Positions 1-9,087 of a DNA stretch of 64,000 nt are shown here, piece by piece. A program made the translations under genes and the position numbers. Origin of the DNA: Mobilicoccus caccae (GTDB taxonomy: Bacteria > Actinomycetota > Actinomycetes > Actinomycetales > Dermatophilaceae); contig NZ_BSUO01000001.1 in the NCBI RefSeq assembly GCF_030161635.1, forward strand, positions 2,213,199 to 2,277,198. The letters are read 5' to 3'. The notes under the pieces were generated by a model. It made no database searches and was not told the origin of the DNA. It saw only the letters and a list, made by a program, of their open reading frames with translations. The stretch's first letter is position 1. Every line of letters begins with the position of its first letter.

Positions 1-1064
1 CCGGCGACGCCTCATGGTGGGCGCCGACGTCGTGGCCGCCCTCGCCGTCCTGGCCCTCGTCGGCGCCGCCCTGACCGACACACTCACCGTGCCCGGACTC
101 CTCGTCGTCGCCGCCACGACGTCGACGGCGTTCGTGTGGGCCGACTGCGCCCAGCTGGGGGCACTCCCGGTCATGGTCGGCCTCGACCGGGTCGTCGCGG
201 CGAACGGGGTCGTCTACGCCTGGCGCAACGTGCTGACCGTCGTCGTCCCCCCACTCGCGGGGATCGCCGTGGCCGCCGTGGGAACCACCCCGGTCATCGG
301 CGTGGCCGCCCTCGCCTACGGACTCTCCGCCCTCGTGCTCGCCACGATCGCCGCCCACCACCTCACCGCACCTCGACAGTCCCCCCCGCGACCCCGCGAC
401 CGACCCCACCGATGGCGGCACATCGCTCGTGCGCGCGTTCGGCCGCGACATCGGCGACGGGTTGCGGTTCGTGTGGGCGCACCCGGTCATCCGACCCCTG
501 ACGCTGCTGGGATTCGGCCTCTCCTTCACCGGCGGCGGCGTCCTCGGCCTGCTCGTCGTCTACGCCGTGGACGTCGCGGGCGTCGCGCTACGGGGACTTC
601 CGATCGGAGCACTGTTCGCGACGAGCGCGGTCGGCGGGGTGGTGGGCAGCCTGCTCGTCCCGTGGCTGGGACGGCGCTTCGACGCCGCCCGGATCAGCCT
701 GGTCGCCTACTCCACCAACGCGTTCGCTCTCCTCGTCGTGGTGGCGGTCACCGGCTTCGTCCCGGCGCTGCTCGCCCTGACCTGCTGGTACGTCACGTTC
801 AGCCTGGCCATCGTCAACGGCATCGGCACCCGCGCCCGCCTCACCCCGCTGTCGATGCAGAGCCGGGTCAACGCCGCCGGTCGCATGATCGCCTGGGGCG
901 GGCAGCCCTTCGGCGCGATCTGCGCCGGGGTGATCGCCGAGGCGCACGGGGTGCGGCTCGCCCTGCTGCTGTGCGGAGCCGGGATCGGCGCCACCGTCGT
1001 GCTCGGGTGGCTCTCACCCCTGCGCCACGGCATCCCCGATCACGCGGGTTCGCCCGCGCCGTGA
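1..1064 (+). CDS. MFS efflux transporter, 5'-truncated by window edge and frameshifted
   Basis: Major facilitator permease, probably a drug or metabolite exporter in the inner membrane. The window starts inside the gene: the frame is open upstream of the ATG at 14 and begins with an RRLMVGADVV-type segment typical of the loop before a central MFS helix. Hydrophobic helices follow (for example VVAALAVLALVGAAL and LLVVAATTSTAFVWADC). The first part reads to about base 380, then the hydrophobic C-terminal half (about 211 aa, 429-1064, with VLGLLVVYAVDVAGVAL) continues in another frame. The switch falls at or just after a seven-C run (381-387) and needs a net +1 (or -2) correction. A run-length error is likeliest; a real pseudogene is possible. 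The end is convergent with the hydrolase gene, 4 bp apart. Substrate unknown. Confidence 0.75.
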
Positions 1065-1068
1065 GGAC

Positions 1069-2574
1069 TCAGACCCGCCGCGCGGAGCGTGACCGGTGGA
1101 CGCGGCGGAACTCCTCCTCCGGCAACAGGGTTCCGCCGCCGGCTCGCAGGGAGGTGATACGTCCGGAGGGCTCGCGCGTCGCATGCCACCGCTCCCCGGG
1201 CGCGCCGAACCCCGGTTCGGCCGGCGTCACCAACGTGTCGGCGTCGAGGATGCGCAGTTCCTCGGCGTCGTCGGCCGGGTCGGCCAGGTCCGGGGAGAAG
1301 ACGATGAGCCGGTCGCCGAGCACCCGGATGTCGGTGTGGCCCCACGAGCTGAGGAACCGGCCGGTGAAGCTCGCGGGGTCGATGCCCTCCTCGCGTGCCT
1401 CCTGCGCGGACATCCCGAGCGGGGTACCCTCCGGCCACGCCGAGGACGAGGCGGCCTCGGGCCCCGACTTCTCCAGCGCGAGGCCGATGAGCCGGATCAG
1501 CCCCGCGGCCAGTTCGCTCGCCGGGCCGCCCGCCTGGTTGGTCAGCACGCAGACGACCAGCCCGTCGGTGGGGTCGAGCAGGGTGCGGGTGATGAATCCC
1601 GGGAACCCGCCCGAATGCCCGACCGTGTGTCGCTTGCCGACCTTCTCCAGGACGAGACCGAGGCCGTACCGCCCCTGCTCCTCACCCCGGCGCACGATGA
1701 ACGACTCCGGTCGCTGCATGAGCCGCTTGGTGCCGTCGCTGATCAGGCGGGTGTCGCCGAAGGCGTGGGCGGCGGCGTACGCCGACAGGTCCTCGGCGTC
1801 GGCGACGAACCCCGTGGCCGGCGCGAGGGCGTGGGTCGAGGGGTTGCCGACGACGAACGTGTCGTCGTCGCCGTCGATCCGCATCGAGTGTCCCCACGCA
1901 CACTCCTGCGGCGGCACGTCGTCGATGTCGGGGTGGACCCGGTCCAGGCCGAGCGGGTCGAGGATGCGCTCGCGCACGAACTCGGCGTAGGAACGCCCCG
2001 AGGCCCGCTCGATGACGAGCCCGAGCAGGGCGTACCCGAAGTTGGTGTACTTGAAGTGGGCGTTGGGCACGAGCACGACGCCATGCTCGGTGAGCATCTC
2101 GAGCAGGCGTTCGCGGCCGGGGAAGTCCTCCATGAGCTGCCAGTAGTCGCTGGCGTCGCCGTCGCGTACGACGCCGGCCTGGTGCCCGAGCAGTTCGCGG
2201 ACGGTGATCGACCCCAGTGGGTGCCCCTCGAACTCCTGCACCCACTCCTCGAGCCGGTCGTCGAGGCCGACCAGACCGTCCTCACGCAACTGCATGATCG
2301 CCGTCGCCGTGAACGTCTTGGAGTGCGAGGCGATGCGGAACAGGTGCCGCGTCGTCAACTCCGTGCCCCGTTCGAGATCGGCGCTGCCGAGCGCCGCGGA
2401 GACCACCACCTCCTCCCCGACCCGGATGCAGACCTGCACCCCGGCGATCCGCAACTGCCTGCGCCGCAGGTCGACCCAGGCGATGAGGGCCTCCTGCGCG
2501 TCCCTGACCACCGACGTCAGTCGGTCACGGGCGGCGTCACGGGGCGAGGACGTGGCAGGAGATGTGTCGGGCAT
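1069..2574 (-). CDS. Serine hydrolase, class C beta-lactamase / D-alanyl-D-alanine carboxypeptidase-like family
   Basis: 501-aa penicillin-binding-like serine hydrolase. The SxxK nucleophile motif is SHSK at residues 83-86, the YxN motif is in YTNFGYALLG (about residue 178), and an HxG-type motif occurs in VGHSGGFPGF (about residue 317). After the catalytic domain there is a roughly 120-aa C-terminal region with beta-rich character (FTGRFLSSWGHTDIRVLG), as in EstB or D-aminopeptidase-type members. No signal peptide is visible, so a cytosolic esterase or peptidase is more likely than a cell-wall enzyme. The start is the ATG at 2574. It is transcribed toward the MFS gene. Substrate cannot be read from sequence. 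Confidence 0.85.
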   Translation of the reverse strand: MPDTSPATSSPRDAARDRLTSVVRDAQEALIAWVDLRRRQLRIAGVQVCIRVGEEVVVSAALGSADLERGTELTTRHLFRIASHSKTFTATAIMQLREDGLVGLDDRLEEWVQEFEGHPLGSITVRELLGHQAGVVRDGDASDYWQLMEDFPGRERLLEMLTEHGVVLVPNAHFKYTNFGYALLGLVIERASGRSYAEFVRERILDPLGLDRVHPDIDDVPPQECAWGHSMRIDGDDDTFVVGNPSTHALAPATGFVADAEDLSAYAAAHAFGDTRLISDGTKRLMQRPESFIVRRGEEQGRYGLGLVLEKVGKRHTVGHSGGFPGFITRTLLDPTDGLVVCVLTNQAGGPASELAAGLIRLIGLALEKSGPEAASSSAWPEGTPLGMSAQEAREEGIDPASFTGRFLSSWGHTDIRVLGDRLIVFSPDLADPADDAEELRILDADTLVTPAEPGFGAPGERWHATREPSGRITSLRAGGGTLLPEEEFRRVHRSRSARRV

Positions 2575-2792
2575 GGGCGTCAGTCTCCCTGGTGCGCCTC
2601 GATCGCGAAGGCGTTTCGCGGTGGATACGCAACCGATGCGCCCCGCGCCCGGCGACGGACTTGCCGCATGTCAATACATCACACGAAAAAATCCCGCAGA
2701 AAGGCGGAGAACTGGCGATGAGGAGGGAGTACCCCCGCATTAACACGAACTCACACCCGATGCGGGTGACTCGAGAGAAAGGGCCCATCCGC

Positions 2793-4406
2793 ATGTCCGC
2801 ATCGCCTCCCCGCCGGTCCTCGCTCGGCGTTCGCACGAAGATCCTTCTCGTCGGGGCCATCGGCCTGCTCGGCGCGCTCGCGCTCGCCGGGGTCAACGCC
2901 TGGTCGCTGTCGGCGATGAACGCCGCGGCCGACGAGATCGACGCCGCCTACACCGTTGAGAAGGCGGCACTGCTGGTCCTCGCCGACGCCGAACGCCTCA
3001 ACGGGCACCAGAACGGCTTCCTCCTCGACATCATCGTCAACGGCACCGGGGCCGGTAAGTCCGAGCGCGCCCACTACGAGGAGGCGGCGACGAGCATCGG
3101 GCAACGCCTGGCCTCGTTCCCGCCGCTGCAGAGGGATCTGGGCCGGACATCGCTGGAGGAGACCAGGGCCGGGTACGCCAGGTTCTCGGAGATCGACGGG
3201 CAGATCATGGCCCTGGTCGAGCGTGGCGACGACGCCTCCCTGCGCCGGGCCGACGAGCTGGCCAGGGGCGAGGCGACGCAGGTGGCGGCCCAGATGGAGG
3301 AGGCCATCGACCGACTCATCCAGTCCGCCGAGACCCGCGTCGCGGCGGCCATGGCCGCCAAGTCCTCCACCTCGTCCACGGCGACGGCCGTCATGATCCT
3401 CACCGTCGTGCTGGTGACGGCCCTCCTGGTAGCCGTCTCGCTGCTCATCGCCCGCAAGATCCTTCGGGCGGTGCGCTCGGTGCAGGCGTCCCTGGAGGCC
3501 ATGGGCCGCGGGGACCTGCGGGTCCCGGCGCAGGTCGAGAGCGACGACGAGGTCGGCCGCATGGCCCAGGCCGCCGAGGCCACGCGCCTGTCCATGGCGG
3601 AACTCCTCGGCCAGGTCGGGCAGGTGAGCACGACCGTCGCCGCAGCCTCCGAGCACCTGTCGAGGACCGCCGCCCAAGTCGGGTCGACGAGTGAGAACGC
3701 GACCCACCAGCTCGTCAGCGTGGCAGCGTCGGCCGACGACGTGTCCCGCAACGTGCAGACCGTCGCGGCCGGCACCGAGGAGATGACCGCGTCGATCCGC
3801 GAGATCGCCAAGTCGGCCAACGACGCCGCCGGGGTCGCGGCGCAGGCGGTCAGCGTGGCCGATGTGACGAACAGGACCGTGGGCAAGCTCGGCACCTCCA
3901 GCGCCGAGATCGGCCAGGTCGTCAAGTCGATCACCTCCATCGCCGAACAGACCAACCTGCTGGCCCTCAACGCGACGATCGAGGCCGCGCGTGCCGGCGA
4001 GGCGGGCAAGGGCTTCGCCGTCGTCGCCAACGAAGTCAAGGACCTCGCACAGGAGACCGCCAAGGCGACCGAGGACATCGGCGCCCGGGTCGACGCCATC
4101 CAGCTCGACACCGAGGCCGCCGTCGCCGCGATCGGGGAGATCTCGGCGATCATCGCGCAGATCAACGACACCCAGGCGACGATCGCCTCGGCCGTCGAGG
4201 AGCAGACGGCGACGACCAACGAGATGAGCCGCAACGTCACGGACGCCGCCAGCGGGTCGACCTCCATCGCCGCCAACGTCGCCTCGGCGGCCGGCGGGGC
4301 CCGCCAGGCCACCGACGGCGCCCAGGCCTCCGCCCAGGCAGCCGACGAACTCGCCGGCCACGCGGCCGAACTGCAACGCCTGCTGAGCCGCTTCAGCTAC
4401 TCGTGA
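2793..4406 (+). CDS. Methyl-accepting chemotaxis protein
   Basis: 537-aa chemoreceptor. Short cytoplasmic N-terminus, TM1 (ILLVGAIGLLGALALAGV), an extracytoplasmic four-helix-bundle-type sensor of about 160 aa, TM2 (AVMILTVVLVTALLVAVSLL), a HAMP linker (SVQASLEAMGRGDLRVPAQV), then a long coiled-coil signalling domain. The conserved hairpin tip is present (EQTNLLALNATIEAARAGE followed by GKGFAVVANEVKDLA). The start chosen is ATG 2793, preceded by GAGAGAAAGGG at good distance; upstream in-frame ATGs lack this. No C-terminal NWETF-like CheR tether is seen. No che or flagellar genes are in the window, so this is an orphan receptor. Its ligand is unknown. Confidence 0.93.
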   Translation: MSASPPRRSSLGVRTKILLVGAIGLLGALALAGVNAWSLSAMNAAADEIDAAYTVEKAALLVLADAERLNGHQNGFLLDIIVNGTGAGKSERAHYEEAATSIGQRLASFPPLQRDLGRTSLEETRAGYARFSEIDGQIMALVERGDDASLRRADELARGEATQVAAQMEEAIDRLIQSAETRVAAAMAAKSSTSSTATAVMILTVVLVTALLVAVSLLIARKILRAVRSVQASLEAMGRGDLRVPAQVESDDEVGRMAQAAEATRLSMAELLGQVGQVSTTVAAASEHLSRTAAQVGSTSENATHQLVSVAASADDVSRNVQTVAAGTEEMTASIREIAKSANDAAGVAAQAVSVADVTNRTVGKLGTSSAEIGQVVKSITSIAEQTNLLALNATIEAARAGEAGKGFAVVANEVKDLAQETAKATEDIGARVDAIQLDTEAAVAAIGEISAIIAQINDTQATIASAVEEQTATTNEMSRNVTDAASGSTSIAANVASAAGGARQATDGAQASAQAADELAGHAAELQRLLSRFSYS

Positions 4407-4407
4407 C

Positions 4408-4437
4408 CCCTTCCCGCCCTCACGGCGCGTGGGGGCG
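4408..4437 (+). terminator. Imperfect GC-rich hairpin after the chemoreceptor gene
   Basis: Immediately after the stop codon a CCCGCCC-TCAC arm pairs with GTG-GGGGCGG with one mismatch. No T tract follows, as is usual in this GC range. Candidate terminator only. Confidence 0.4.
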
Positions 4438-4469
4438 GTGGCAGGGGCACCGACGCCTACGCTGACCGG

Positions 4470-4921
4470 ATGCGCATCTGGAGTCTGCATCCCCGCCTGC
4501 TCGACCGTGCGGCGCTAGTCGCGTGCTGGCGCGAGACCCTGTTGGCGCAGAAGGTGCTGCGGGGGCTGACGAAGGGGTACACGCGTCACCCGCAGCTCGT
4601 GCGGTTCCGCGCGGCCTCCGATCCGGTGGCCGCCGTGGCGACGTACCTGTCCGGGATCGCCGACGAGGCGGATCGACGCGGCTACCGCTTCGACCGTGGC
4701 CGCATCGTGATCTGCGAGCCGGTCGCGCCGGAGGCGGTCGCCGCGAACCGCCTGTCGGTCACCACCGGGCAGCTCGAGTACGAGATGGCGCACCTGCGCG
4801 CCAAGGTCATCGCCCGCTCCCCGAGTGGCTCCCCCGCCTGGACGACGCGTCGATCCCGCCGCCGACGCATCCGCTGTTCGTCGCGGTCGACGGCCCGATC
4901 GAGGCGTGGGAGGTCCGCTGA
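4470..4921 (+). CDS. Pyrimidine dimer DNA glycosylase (T4 endonuclease V family), frameshifted in this sequence
   Basis: UV-damage repair glycosylase/AP lyase that starts base excision at cyclobutane pyrimidine dimers. The N-terminus MRIWSLHPRLLDRAALVACW, then RETLLAQKVLRGLTKGYTRHP, is the family signature. The frame runs to YEMAHLRAKVIARSP and then breaks; the expected tail (EWLPRLDDASIPPPTHPLF, ending EAWEVR) continues in the next frame. Adding one C to the run at 4819-4822 restores a 150-aa protein, the usual length. I treat the break as an under-called base rather than decay. The gene stands alone between the chemoreceptor and a terminator-like hairpin. Confidence 0.85.
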
Positions 4922-4926
4922 CAGAC

Positions 4927-4967
4927 GGACAGGGGGCCGATGCCCTCCCGGCACCGACCCCCTGTCC
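4927..4967. terminator. 10-bp perfect inverted repeat downstream of the glycosylase gene
   Basis: Arms GGACAGGGGG (4927-4936) and CCCCCTGTCC (4958-4967) enclose a 21-nt loop, 6 bp after the glycosylase stop. Its place between two convergent reading frames suits a bidirectional terminator. Confidence 0.6.
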
Positions 4968-4978
4968 GACAGGTGGTC

Positions 4979-5053
4979 TCAGTCGCGGCCCTGGCCGCGG
5001 CGGTCCATCGACTCCTGGAGGGCGCGGCGGTATTCACGCTGCTCTTCGGTCAT
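4979..5053 (-). CDS. Possible 24-aa small protein
   Basis: A short frame encodes MTEEQREYRRALQESMDRRG plus four residues (QGRD). It is preceded by a GAGGAG-type ribosome site 8 nt from the ATG (5053) and ends right beside the terminator hairpin. The composition is highly charged and helical. A longer in-frame extension upstream lacks a ribosome site. No function can be assigned; it may be chance. Confidence 0.35.
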   Translation of the reverse strand: MTEEQREYRRALQESMDRRGQGRD

Positions 5054-5408
5054 GACAGAACTCCTCGATGCACGCAGAAAACGAAAAGGTGGCCTGCGCT
5101 GCGACGTCCGGGCGGTGGCGCGGACGGAATCCGAAGGCGCGGGGTCACCGCAGCCGGACTCGGCAGGCGTGGCGGGCTTGTCGCTCCGCACGATCCTCAG
5201 GATCGGTCGAACCGACGTCGCGGCGCAGACACGTCCGCTCTCTGAGACGTCGGTCCCGACAGGCGGACGGTGATCGGCCCACCCACCGCTGACCAGTGCC
5301 GCCCCCGCCCCACCGGATGGCCGGTCTCACAGTCGGATGCCGCTCCGCGCCGACCGGGGCGCGGTAGCCTGGCGGGGCAGGGATATCGGGGAGAGAAAGA
5401 AGGACGAG
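5054..5408. other. Intergenic region, nothing clear
   Basis: About 350 bp between the small minus-strand frame and the small plus-strand gene at 5409. GC-rich with arginine-rich chance frames only. I see no convincing promoter, RNA or repeat beyond the ribosome site (GGAGAGAAAGAAGG) just before 5409. Confidence 0.5.
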
Positions 5409-5591
5409 ATGGCCAATTCTGAAGGCCTCAGCATCGCGTACCGCCTGGGGTGGAACATTCGCCGGATCGCGATGATGTTCCTCGGCCCGGCCCAGCTCGG
5501 CGACCAGGACGACCCGACGCAGCGCCTGCACGCCGAGCGCCGTCGCAAGTCCGCCGAGGCGCTGGCACGCCGGGAGTCCGGCAAGCGCTGA
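5409..5591 (+). CDS. Small conserved-looking basic protein, function unknown
   Basis: 60 aa, beginning [20 protein letters not shown], with a hydrophobic stretch ([10 protein letters not shown]) and a charged tail ([20 protein letters not shown]). A purine-rich ribosome site (GGAGAGAAAGAAGG) lies 5-15 nt upstream, and codon use is coding-like. Short proteins of this form are common beside transport operons in actinobacteria, but I do not recognise a named family. It is monocistronic, about 130 bp before gluA. Confidence 0.6.
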   Translation: MANSEGLSIAYRLGWNIRRIAMMFLGPAQLGDQDDPTQRLHAERRRKSAEALARRESGKR

Positions 5592-5724
5592 CCCGGCGAC
5601 GCCGGTCCGTCCCTGCTCGGCGACGAACCGCCCGTCGCGCCATCGCGACCGTTCACCGCGGACGTGGCCGGGTTGCCCACGGCGGCCCCTGCCCCGCCAC
5701 CACCATGGCCTACTGTTTCGCGCC

Positions 5725-6474
5725 ATGAGCACCTCTGGCACGCCGTTGGTCGTCCTCGACCGGGTCAACAAGCACTTCGGTGACCTCCACGTCCTCAAGG
5801 ACATCGACCTGGTCGTGCACACCGGCGAGGTCCTCGTCGTCATCGGCCCCTCCGGATCGGGCAAGTCGACCCTGTGCCGCACGATCAACCGCCTCGAGAC
5901 CTTCGAGTCCGGCTCGATCACGGTCGACGGCAAACCCCTGCCCGAGGAGGGCAAGGCCCTCGCACGACTGCGGGCCGACGTGGGCATGGTGTTCCAGTCG
6001 TTCAACCTCTTCGCCCACAAGACGATCCTCGAGAACATCACCCTCGGGCCCATCAAGGTGCGCGGCCAGAAGAAGGACGCGGCCGAGAAGCGCGCCATGG
6101 AGTTGCTCGAGCGTGTCGGCGTCGCCCATCAGGCGGAGAAGTACCCCGCGCAGCTCTCCGGCGGGCAGCAGCAGCGCGTCGCCATCGCCCGGTCCCTCGC
6201 GATGGACCCCAAGGTCATGCTCTTCGACGAGCCCACCTCGGCGCTCGACCCCGAGATGATCAACGAGGTCCTCGACGTCATGACCGACCTCGCCAAGTCC
6301 GGCATGACGATGATCGTCGTCACCCACGAGATGGGCTTCGCCCGCAAGGCCGCCGATCGCGTCGTCTTCATGGCCGACGGCCAGATCGTCGAAGAGGCCG
6401 AGCCCGAGACCTTCTTCACCAAGCCGCAATCCGCCCGGGCCAAGGACTTCCTCGGCAAGATCCTCACCCACTGA
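5725..6474 (+). CDS. gluA: Glutamate/polar amino acid ABC transporter ATP-binding protein
   Basis: 249-aa nucleotide-binding subunit of a PAAT-family importer. Walker A is GPSGSGKS, the signature is [15 protein letters not shown], Walker B is [13 protein letters not shown] and the switch His is in VVTHEMGF. The sequence matches the GlnQ/GluA group, and the downstream order (binding protein, two permeases) is the GluABCD order of actinobacteria. It powers glutamate or glutamine uptake. It is first gene of the operon, with only 39 bp to the binding-protein start. Confidence 0.93.
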   Translation: MSTSGTPLVVLDRVNKHFGDLHVLKDIDLVVHTGEVLVVIGPSGSGKSTLCRTINRLETFESGSITVDGKPLPEEGKALARLRADVGMVFQSFNLFAHKTILENITLGPIKVRGQKKDAAEKRAMELLERVGVAHQAEKYPAQLSGGQQQRVAIARSLAMDPKVMLFDEPTSALDPEMINEVLDVMTDLAKSGMTMIVVTHEMGFARKAADRVVFMADGQIVEEAEPETFFTKPQSARAKDFLGKILTH

Positions 6475-6513
6475 CCACAGAAGCCTCACACCCTCGAGTC
6501 GATGGAGACCACC

Positions 6514-7353
6514 ATGAAGCACACCCCTTTCGGCATCCTCGCCACCACCTGCGCGGCAGCTCTCGCGCTCTCCGCCTGCGGCGCGGGCACCTCCGGCGGC
6601 GGCCAGCCCGGCGGTGGAGCCAGCGGCGGCGGCGACGCGCTCCGGGTCGGCATCAAGTTCGACCAGCCCGGCATGGGCCTGAAGAAGGGCGAGGAGTACA
6701 GCGGCTTCGATGTCGACGTCGCCCGGTACGTCGCCAAGGAGCTCGGCAAGACCCCGCAATTCAGCGAGGCGCCGTCCCCCCAGCGCGAGACCCTGCTCAA
6801 GACCGGCCAGCTCGACATGATCGTCGCGACCTACTCGATCACCGACAAGCGCAAGAACGAGGTCGGATTCGCCGGCCCGTACTTCATCGCCGGCCAGGAC
6901 CTGCTGGTGCGCACCGACGAGAACGCCATCAAGGGCCCGGACACCCTCACCGGCAAGAAGCTGTGCTCGGTCAAGGGCTCCACGCCGGCGCAGAAGGTCA
7001 AGGACGAGCACCCCGACGTGCAGCTGCAGGAGTACGACACCTACTCCAAGTGCGTGGAGGAGCTCGTCAACGGCACCGTCGACGCCCTGACCACCGACGA
7101 CACGATCCTCGCGGGCTACGCCTCCCAGGAGCAGTACTCCGGCAAGCTCAAGGTCGTCGGCAACACCTTCTCCGAGGAGAAGTACGGCATCGGCCTGCCC
7201 AAGGACAACGCCGACATGTGCCAGAAGGTCACCGACGCCCTCAAGAAGATGATCGATTCCGGCGAGTGGCAGAAGATCGTCGACGCCAACTTCGGTCAGG
7301 CCGGCTTCAAGCCCGGGCCGGGCAACCCGCCCACCCCCGCCGCCTGCGGCTGA
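6514..7353 (+). CDS. gluB: Glutamate ABC transporter substrate-binding lipoprotein
   Basis: 279-aa extracytoplasmic solute-binding protein. The signal sequence MKHTPFGILATTCAAALALS ends in a lipobox (LSAC, Cys22), followed by a Gly/Ser-rich linker that tethers the domain to the membrane. The mature part has the SBP_bac_3 fold features (LRVGIKFDQPGMGLKKG, YSGFDVDVARYVAKELGK). The start at 6514 is preferred over 6502 because GGAG lies 6-8 nt upstream of it. Probable ligand glutamate, by operon type. A strong hairpin follows the gene and may allow it to be expressed above the permeases. Confidence 0.92.
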   Translation: MKHTPFGILATTCAAALALSACGAGTSGGGQPGGGASGGGDALRVGIKFDQPGMGLKKGEEYSGFDVDVARYVAKELGKTPQFSEAPSPQRETLLKTGQLDMIVATYSITDKRKNEVGFAGPYFIAGQDLLVRTDENAIKGPDTLTGKKLCSVKGSTPAQKVKDEHPDVQLQEYDTYSKCVEELVNGTVDALTTDDTILAGYASQEQYSGKLKVVGNTFSEEKYGIGLPKDNADMCQKVTDALKKMIDSGEWQKIVDANFGQAGFKPGPGNPPTPAACG

Positions 7354-7364
7354 CCCGTACACAT

Positions 7365-7404
7365 CGGGGTGGCGCACGTCTTCACGCGATCGTGCGCCAC
7401 CCCG
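7365..7404 (+). terminator. 14-bp perfect hairpin between binding-protein and permease genes
   Basis: Arms CGGGGTGGCGCACG (7365-7378) and CGTGCGCCACCCCG (7391-7404) with a 12-nt loop, 12 bp after the gluB stop. It is probably a partial terminator or 3'-end stabiliser inside the operon, a familiar way to make more binding protein than permease. Confidence 0.75.
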
Positions 7405-7450
7405 CTCGCGTCCCTCCCCTCGACCGAGGTCATGGCGAAAGGCGACCCGC

Positions 7451-8131
7451 ATGGGTGAAGTGCTCACCAACTACGACGTGCTCGGCGCGTTCTGGATGAC
7501 GATCAAACTCGCCGTCCTCTCCACGATCGGCGCCCTGGCGATCGGAACGGTCCTCGCGATCTTCCGGCTCTCACCCGTGGGGCTGTTGCGCGGTCTCGGC
7601 GCGTTCTACGTCAACATCGTCCGCAACACCCCGCTGACGCTGATCGTCCTGTTCACGATGCTCGGCGCCCACTCCAACCTGCGCATCCTCGTGGCCGACC
7701 CGAGTTCGCCGACGAGCATCGCCGACACGATCTTCCGTTGGGGCGTCATCGCCCTGGCGCTCTACCACGCGGCGTTCGTGTGCGAGGCGCTGCGCAGCGG
7801 CGTGAACACCATCCCGGTGGGCCAGGCGGAGGCGGCGCGCTCGCTCGGCCTCAGCTTCGGGCAGAACCTCCGGCACGTCATCCTCCCCCAGGCCTTCCGC
7901 GGCGCGATCGTCCCGCTGGGCAACGTCGTCATCGCGTTGACCAAGAACACGACCGTCGTCGCGGTGATCGGCGTCGCCGAGATCGCCTACCTGACCGCCA
8001 CCGTCATGGAGAACGACCCCGGTCTCATCGTGTGGCTCTTCGTCGTCGTCGCCCTCGGTTTCGTCATCCTCACGGTGCCGTTGGGCCTGGCCACGACGCA
8101 CTACGGACGCAAGTTGGCGGTGCAGCGATGA
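7451..8131 (+). CDS. gluC: Glutamate ABC transporter permease 1
   Basis: 226-aa inner-membrane permease of the His/Glu/Gln/Arg/opine type. It has five or so hydrophobic helices, beginning with FWMTIKLAVLSTIGALAIGT. The EAA loop that docks the ATPase is EAARSLGLSFGQNLRHVILP. It starts at ATG 7451 behind GCGAAAGGCGACC. The last codons overlap the next gene (ATGA at 8128), so the two permeases are translationally coupled and should form a heterodimer. Confidence 0.92.
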   Translation: MGEVLTNYDVLGAFWMTIKLAVLSTIGALAIGTVLAIFRLSPVGLLRGLGAFYVNIVRNTPLTLIVLFTMLGAHSNLRILVADPSSPTSIADTIFRWGVIALALYHAAFVCEALRSGVNTIPVGQAEAARSLGLSFGQNLRHVILPQAFRGAIVPLGNVVIALTKNTTVVAVIGVAEIAYLTATVMENDPGLIVWLFVVVALGFVILTVPLGLATTHYGRKLAVQR

Positions 8132-9030
8132 GCGCCGGAGTCGCCCAGTTGTTCGACGTCCCCGGACCTCGGGGACGGATGCTGCAGCGCGTCGCCGCGG
8201 GGGTGCTGATCGTCATCGCCCTCGGCCTCGGAGCCGCGGTGCTGTGGAAGCTCGCGGAGCGCGGCAATCTCGCACCGGCGAAGTGGAGCCCGTTCCTGAC
8301 GTCGGACGTCTGGCAGTTCTACATCGTCCCCGGCCTGATCAACACCCTGTACGCGGCCGCGATCTCGATCGCCCTGGCCAGTGTCCTGGGGCTCCTGCTC
8401 GCCCTCGGGCGGCTCTCCCCCATCGCACCCGTGCGGTGGGTGGCGTCGGTGTTCGTCGAGTTCTTCCGCGCTGTGCCGGTGCTCGTGATGATGTTGCTGT
8501 CGTTCTGGGGGTATCTCGCGTTCGCGGGTCTCCCCTCGGCCTACCTCCCCCTCGCCGGAGTGGTCACGGGTCTGACGCTGTACAACTCCTGTGTGCTGGC
8601 CGAGCTGCTGCGGTCGGGAGTCCTGTCGTTGCCCAAGGGGCAGGCGGAGGCCGGCCTGTCGATCGGCCTCACCCAGGGCCAGACCCTCATGGCGGTGCAG
8701 CTCCCCCAGGCGCTGCGGGCGATGCTGCCCGCCCTCGTGGGTCAGCTCGTCGTCATCCTCAAGGACACCGCGCTCGGCTACCAGATCCTCTACGCCGAGC
8801 TGCTGCGTCAGGCGGAGCGCATCGGGAGCGCCTACTTCAACATCGTTCCCGCGCTCATCGTCATCGCCCTCATCTACATCGCGATCAACTTCGCCCTCAC
8901 CTCGTTCGCGACCTGGCTCGAACACCGCCTCACCACCCACGGCCACGTCGCGGGGGGTGTCCAGGGAGCAGATCCCACCGTCGGCATGGACGACCCGTAC
9001 AGGTCCTCGGTCACCACCGCCCGTCGCTGA
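8128..9030 (+). CDS. gluD: Glutamate ABC transporter permease 2
   Basis: 300-aa partner permease. An N-terminal helix (VAAGVLIVIALGLGAAVLWKL) is followed by a short extracellular loop and the permease core. The EAA loop is QAEAGLSIGLTQGQTLMAVQ. It is longer than GluC because of the extra N-terminal helix and a hydrophilic C-tail, as normal for GluD. The start overlaps the gluC stop by 4 bp. End of the operon. Confidence 0.92.
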   Translation: MSAGVAQLFDVPGPRGRMLQRVAAGVLIVIALGLGAAVLWKLAERGNLAPAKWSPFLTSDVWQFYIVPGLINTLYAAAISIALASVLGLLLALGRLSPIAPVRWVASVFVEFFRAVPVLVMMLLSFWGYLAFAGLPSAYLPLAGVVTGLTLYNSCVLAELLRSGVLSLPKGQAEAGLSIGLTQGQTLMAVQLPQALRAMLPALVGQLVVILKDTALGYQILYAELLRQAERIGSAYFNIVPALIVIALIYIAINFALTSFATWLEHRLTTHGHVAGGVQGADPTVGMDDPYRSSVTTARR

Positions 9031-9087
9031 CAGCGAGCCACCTCCGGTGAGAGCGGGCGGGGTCGTCATCCGGTCCGAGCGGGAAGG

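Noticed and set aside
2751-4490. Long minus-strand frame (579 codons) across the chemoreceptor
   Set aside because: Antisense shadow of a gene with intact MCP domains; no ribosome site or domain of its own.
5710-7470. Very long open frame (about 586 codons) on the minus strand
   Set aside because: It is antisense to gluA and gluB, which have clear motifs; Leu/Val/Gly/Asp/Glu-biased composition is typical of reverse frames in GC-rich genes.
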